The translations under genes and the position numbers were made by a program. Of a stretch of 9,884 bases of DNA, positions 7,403 to 9,884 are shown piece by piece; within the stretch, counting starts at the first letter, position 1; every line of letters starts with the position of its first letter. Source of the DNA: an uncultured Centipeda sp. (GTDB lineage Bacteria > Bacillota > Negativicutes > Selenomonadales > Selenomonadaceae); contig CALALM010000105.1 in NCBI GenBank assembly GCA_937925565.1, positions 1 to 9,884 on the forward strand, read 5' to 3'. The notes below the pieces were generated by a model. The model made no database searches and was not told the DNA's origin. It saw only the letters and a list, made by a program, of their open reading frames with translations.

Positions 7403-7431
7403 ATCCTAGCACAAGTTATGGTCATTGTAAA
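7403..7431 (-). promoter_or_regulatory. Promoter of the tandem AEC operon
   Basis: Reading the minus strand, TTTACA (7431-7426) is a near-consensus -35. It is followed after exactly 17 bases by TAGGAT (7408-7403), a 4-of-6 match to TATAAT. Transcription would start near 7396, giving a leader of about 30 bases before the ATG at 7364. Confidence 0.65.
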
Positions 7432-7458
7432 CCGTATGAGAGACGGCAAAGAGATGTG

Positions 7459-7476
7459 CGGGAAAAACATTTCCCG
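7459..7476. repeat. 18-base palindrome in the divergent intergenic region
   Basis: CGGGAAA (7459-7465) and TTTCCCG (7470-7476) form perfect arms around AACA. No T run follows on either strand, so it is not a terminator. It lies 28 bases upstream of the AEC -35 and about 200 bases before the mutase gene. A dimeric repressor or activator site is plausible, but no known box was recognised. Confidence 0.5.
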
Positions 7477-7554
7477 GGGGAGGTGTGCAGGAGATTGTTT
7501 GTAGGAAAAGTTCGTAAGATTTTGTCCTGAGAGAGAGGAAAAGCAGGAAAGAAT

Positions 7555-7595
7555 GGCGAATATTTACCCTATTGTATAGTGTTTTGTTATGACCC
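7555..7595 (+). promoter_or_regulatory. AT-rich patch, weak candidate promoter of the mutase-isomerase operon
   Basis: The AT-rich stretch here contains TATAGT (7575-7580) and TTTACC (7563-7568), with TGTTAT (7585-7590) 16 bases after the latter. Neither pairing is a good promoter. The rest of 7365-7673 is purine-rich and shows no open frame with a ribosome site that I would support. Confidence 0.25.
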
Positions 7596-7673
7596 GATGG
7601 CTCTTGATCGAATGGGGGGCAAAGGGTGTGTATGGGACGCCGAGGGGTGTGCCCGTGGAGGAGGGGACGTTAC

Positions 7674-9029
7674 ATGGCAGTGACAGACAAAGGTTTTGGC
7701 GCATACGATGTACGCGGTATCTATCCCGATGAGGTAAACGAGGAGCTCGCTTACCGCGTCGGACGCAGTTTCCCCACGCTGTTTGGCGCGAAGAAGGTGG
7801 CGATCGGACACGACATCCGTCTCTCGGGGCCTGCGATCAGCGATGCACTCGCGAAGGGACTCACGGAAGCCGGCTGTGACGTTGTGGACATCGGTCAGTG
7901 CGGCACGGAGATGATCTACTTCGCGACGGCGCATCTCGGCCTTGGCGGTGGGATCATGATCACGGCGAGCCACAACCCGAAGCAGTACAACGGCATGAAG
8001 TTCGTGCGCGAAGAGTCGCGTCCGATCTCGAGCGACACAGGACTCAAGGATATCGCAGCAATGGCGGTCGGTGAAACCTATCCTGCGCCCGCAGCGACAC
8101 CCGGAAAGATCGAGAAGGTGGACATTCTCGACGAGTACGTCAAGCACATCCTTGGTTATGTCGATGTGAGCAAGCTGAAGCCGTACAAGATCGTTGTCAA
8201 CACGGGCAACGGTGCGGCGGGTCCCATCATCAACGCGATGGAGAAGTTCCTCCCGTTCGAGCTGGTCAAGGTCTACAACGAGCCGGACGGCAACTTCCCG
8301 AACGGTGTACCGAACCCGATCCTGCAGGAAAACCGTGAGGCGACGGCGAAGGTCGTGCGCGAGACAGGTGCCGACTTCGGCGTCGCATGGGACGGTGACT
8401 TCGACCGCTGCTTCCTCTTCGACGAGAAGGGCGGCTTCATCGAGGGTTACTATATGGTGGGCTTCCTCTCCGAGGCATTCCTCAAGAAAAACAAGGGCGC
8501 AAGTGTTATCTATGATCCGCGCCTCATCTGGAACACGATCGAGATCGCCGAGAGCCTCGGCGGCAAGCCCGTCATGTGCAAGAGCGGTCACGCATTCATC
8601 AAGGATAAGATGCGCGAGGTCAACGCGATCTACGGCGGCGAGATGAGTGCACATCATTATTTCCGCGATTTCTCCTACTGCGACAGCGGACAGATCCCGT
8701 GGCTGCTCGTGGCGGAGCTGATGAGCGCGTCGGGCGGAAAGACGCTCTCCGAGCTCATGAAGGCGCGCATGGATCGCTTCCCCACCTCCGGTGAGATCAA
8801 CAGCAAGGTCACGGACGCGAAGGCGGTCATGGATCGCATCGAGGCGAAGTACGGCGCCTCCGGCAAGGTGACGAAGGTGGACGGGCTTTCGATCGAGTTC
8901 GACAAGTGGCGTTTCAACCTGCGCATGTCCAACACGGAGCCGGTCATCCGCCTGAATGTCGAGACACGTCAGGATAAGGCGTTGCTCAAGGAGAAGACGG
9001 ACGAACTGCTCGCTGAGATTCGTGCCTGA
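7674..9029 (+). CDS. Phosphomannomutase/phosphoglucomutase (alpha-D-phosphohexomutase family)
   Basis: A cytoplasmic enzyme that interconverts hexose 6-phosphate and hexose 1-phosphate (mannose and/or glucose), supplying GDP-mannose or UDP-glucose precursors for envelope polysaccharides. It has 451 residues, close to the E. coli CpsG/ManB length. The four family loops are intact: phosphoserine loop TASHNP with S99 (97-102), the metal site DGDFDR (240-245), the sugar-specificity loop GEMSAHHYF (322-330) and the phosphate-binding RMSNTEP (417-423). GEMSAHHYF is the form seen in mannose/glucose bifunctional enzymes. The frame is open from 7626, but GGAGGAGG at 7657-7664 lies 9 bases before the ATG at 7674-7676 and the family N-terminus begins there (GFGAYDVRG), so this start is chosen. 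The isomerase gene follows after 20 bases, pointing to one operon. Which sugar is the main substrate is uncertain, so no gene symbol is given. Confidence 0.95.
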   Translation: MAVTDKGFGAYDVRGIYPDEVNEELAYRVGRSFPTLFGAKKVAIGHDIRLSGPAISDALAKGLTEAGCDVVDIGQCGTEMIYFATAHLGLGGGIMITASHNPKQYNGMKFVREESRPISSDTGLKDIAAMAVGETYPAPAATPGKIEKVDILDEYVKHILGYVDVSKLKPYKIVVNTGNGAAGPIINAMEKFLPFELVKVYNEPDGNFPNGVPNPILQENREATAKVVRETGADFGVAWDGDFDRCFLFDEKGGFIEGYYMVGFLSEAFLKKNKGASVIYDPRLIWNTIEIAESLGGKPVMCKSGHAFIKDKMREVNAIYGGEMSAHHYFRDFSYCDSGQIPWLLVAELMSASGGKTLSELMKARMDRFPTSGEINSKVTDAKAVMDRIEAKYGASGKVTKVDGLSIEFDKWRFNLRMSNTEPVIRLNVETRQDKALLKEKTDELLAEIRA

Positions 9030-9049
9030 GTACGGGAAAGGAGTTTTTG

Positions 9050-9884
9050 ATGAGTCTTGTACTGAAATCCGGATTTACCTTTGACTATGACAATCTCTAC
9101 GGCGAGGGCAAGGTGACGGACGCCGACCTCGCTTTCTATGCGGATGATCTCAAAAAGGCGCATGAGGCGATGAAGGTCATGCGCGAAAAGGGCTTTATTC
9201 GCGGGCATCTCTCGAAGGATGGCGAGCCCGAAAAGGTGCTCTTCTCACAGACGCCCTACATCGAGGAGGGGCATATCAACTCGCCCTCGTCCATTGCGCG
9301 GCTCAAGGAGTTCGGGAAATATGTGCGGGAGAATACGGATGTCGTGATCTCGCTCGGTATCGGCGGCTCATTCCTCGGGAACAAGGTGCTCTTTGACGTG
9401 CACTGCGGCGAGCTCTGGAACTCGCTCTCGAACGAGCAGCGCGCGGGCTACCCGCGCATCTACTTCAGCGGCAACAACATCGATCCGCGCCGCACGGGCG
9501 ACATCATCAACCACCTGAAGGATGTGGCGCAGATCAAGAAGACGCACGGCGGTCAGCCGCTACGCATCATGCTCCTCGTCATCTCGAAGTCGGGCGGCAC
9601 GCTCGATACGATGTCGAACTTCATGGTCATGTATGACGAGTTCAAGAAGGCGGACAACGTCGAGGTCGAGGTGGTCGCGGTCACCGATCCGAACGAGGCG
9701 AAGCCGACACTGCTCAAGAAACTCGCGATGGATATGGGCTGGAAACAGTTTGCCGTGCCGGACGGCGTCGGCGGACGCTTCACGGTCTTCACCGAGGTCG
9801 GGCTCACGCTCGCAGCGTGCATCGGATTTGACATCGAGAGCTTCCTTGCGGGCGCACGCGATATGGATCAGGCGTGCCAGAGCG
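9050..9884 (+). CDS. pgi: Glucose-6-phosphate isomerase (3' part beyond window)
   Basis: A cytoplasmic enzyme of glycolysis and gluconeogenesis that interconverts glucose 6-phosphate and fructose 6-phosphate. 278 residues are visible and the frame is still open at the right edge; family members are usually about 450-550 residues, so roughly the second half is missing. The family motifs seen are SLGIGGSFLGNKVLF (101-115), the sugar-phosphate-binding VISKSGGTLDT (177-187) and the signature stretch VGGRFTVFTEVGL (240-252). The signature has T and F/T where many homologues have S, which I read as normal variation. AGGAG at 9039-9043 is 6 bases from the ATG. It lies 20 bases after the mutase stop codon, so both genes are probably co-transcribed. 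Their products share the hexose-6-phosphate pool. Confidence 0.95.
   Translation, partial: MSLVLKSGFTFDYDNLYGEGKVTDADLAFYADDLKKAHEAMKVMREKGFIRGHLSKDGEPEKVLFSQTPYIEEGHINSPSSIARLKEFGKYVRENTDVVISLGIGGSFLGNKVLFDVHCGELWNSLSNEQRAGYPRIYFSGNNIDPRRTGDIINHLKDVAQIKKTHGGQPLRIMLLVISKSGGTLDTMSNFMVMYDEFKKADNVEVEVVAVTDPNEAKPTLLKKLAMDMGWKQFAVPDGVGGRFTVFTEVGLTLAACIGFDIESFLAGARDMDQACQS

Noticed and set aside
7587..8657. A 356-codon minus-strand open frame opposite the mutase.
   Set aside because: It is a shadow of the conserved mutase frame, and no family resemblance was seen.

Overview
The window looks like chromosomal DNA from a moderately GC-rich, diderm Firmicute of the Selenomonas/Centipeda/Mitsuokella type (Negativicutes). 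This rests on protein style (a PepSY protein beside a two-component system, dCache chemoreceptor, AEC carriers), strong AGGAGG-type ribosome binding sites, and GTG/TTG starts. It is inference; no rRNA or other marker gene is present.

Layout. (1) 1-2028, minus strand: a sensor histidine kinase followed by its OmpR-family response regulator, which runs off the left edge; the two overlap by 4 bases (ATGA). (2) 2029-2226: a divergent regulatory region. A TATAAT box serves the kinase operon, and two 11-base direct repeats sit just upstream of a -10 facing the other way. (3) 2227-2919, plus: an exported PepSY-like protein whose PepSY domain appears to be split by a charged, His-containing, low-complexity insert, followed by a terminator at 2937-2972. 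(4) 2973-3227: a structured intergenic/leader region before a chemoreceptor gene. (5) 3228-5363, plus: a 711-residue methyl-accepting chemotaxis protein that probably starts at TTG, followed by a strong terminator shared with the convergent genes. (6) 5439-7364, minus: two tandem, clearly paralogous AEC-family carriers, 6 bases apart, with a good promoter at 7403-7431. (7) 7365-7673: a divergent intergenic region with an 18-base palindrome. (8) 7674-9884, plus: a phosphomannomutase/phosphoglucomutase and the first 278 residues of glucose-6-phosphate isomerase, probably one operon.

How the parts may work together. The kinase/regulator pair is likely to control the divergent PepSY gene, because the tandem repeats have the geometry of an OmpR/PhoB-type activator site (7-base cores, 11-base period, 10 bases from the second core to the -10). 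The chemoreceptor would sense a small extracellular ligand. The mutase and isomerase link glucose-6-phosphate, fructose-6-phosphate and mannose/glucose-1-phosphate, supplying sugar nucleotides for envelope polysaccharide and glycolysis. The AEC pair probably moves organic anions, substrate unknown.

I did not find a clearly new multi-gene system, mobile element, CRISPR array, tRNA or rRNA. The most unusual items are the interrupted PepSY domain, the predicted activator site, and the folded leader of the chemoreceptor gene.
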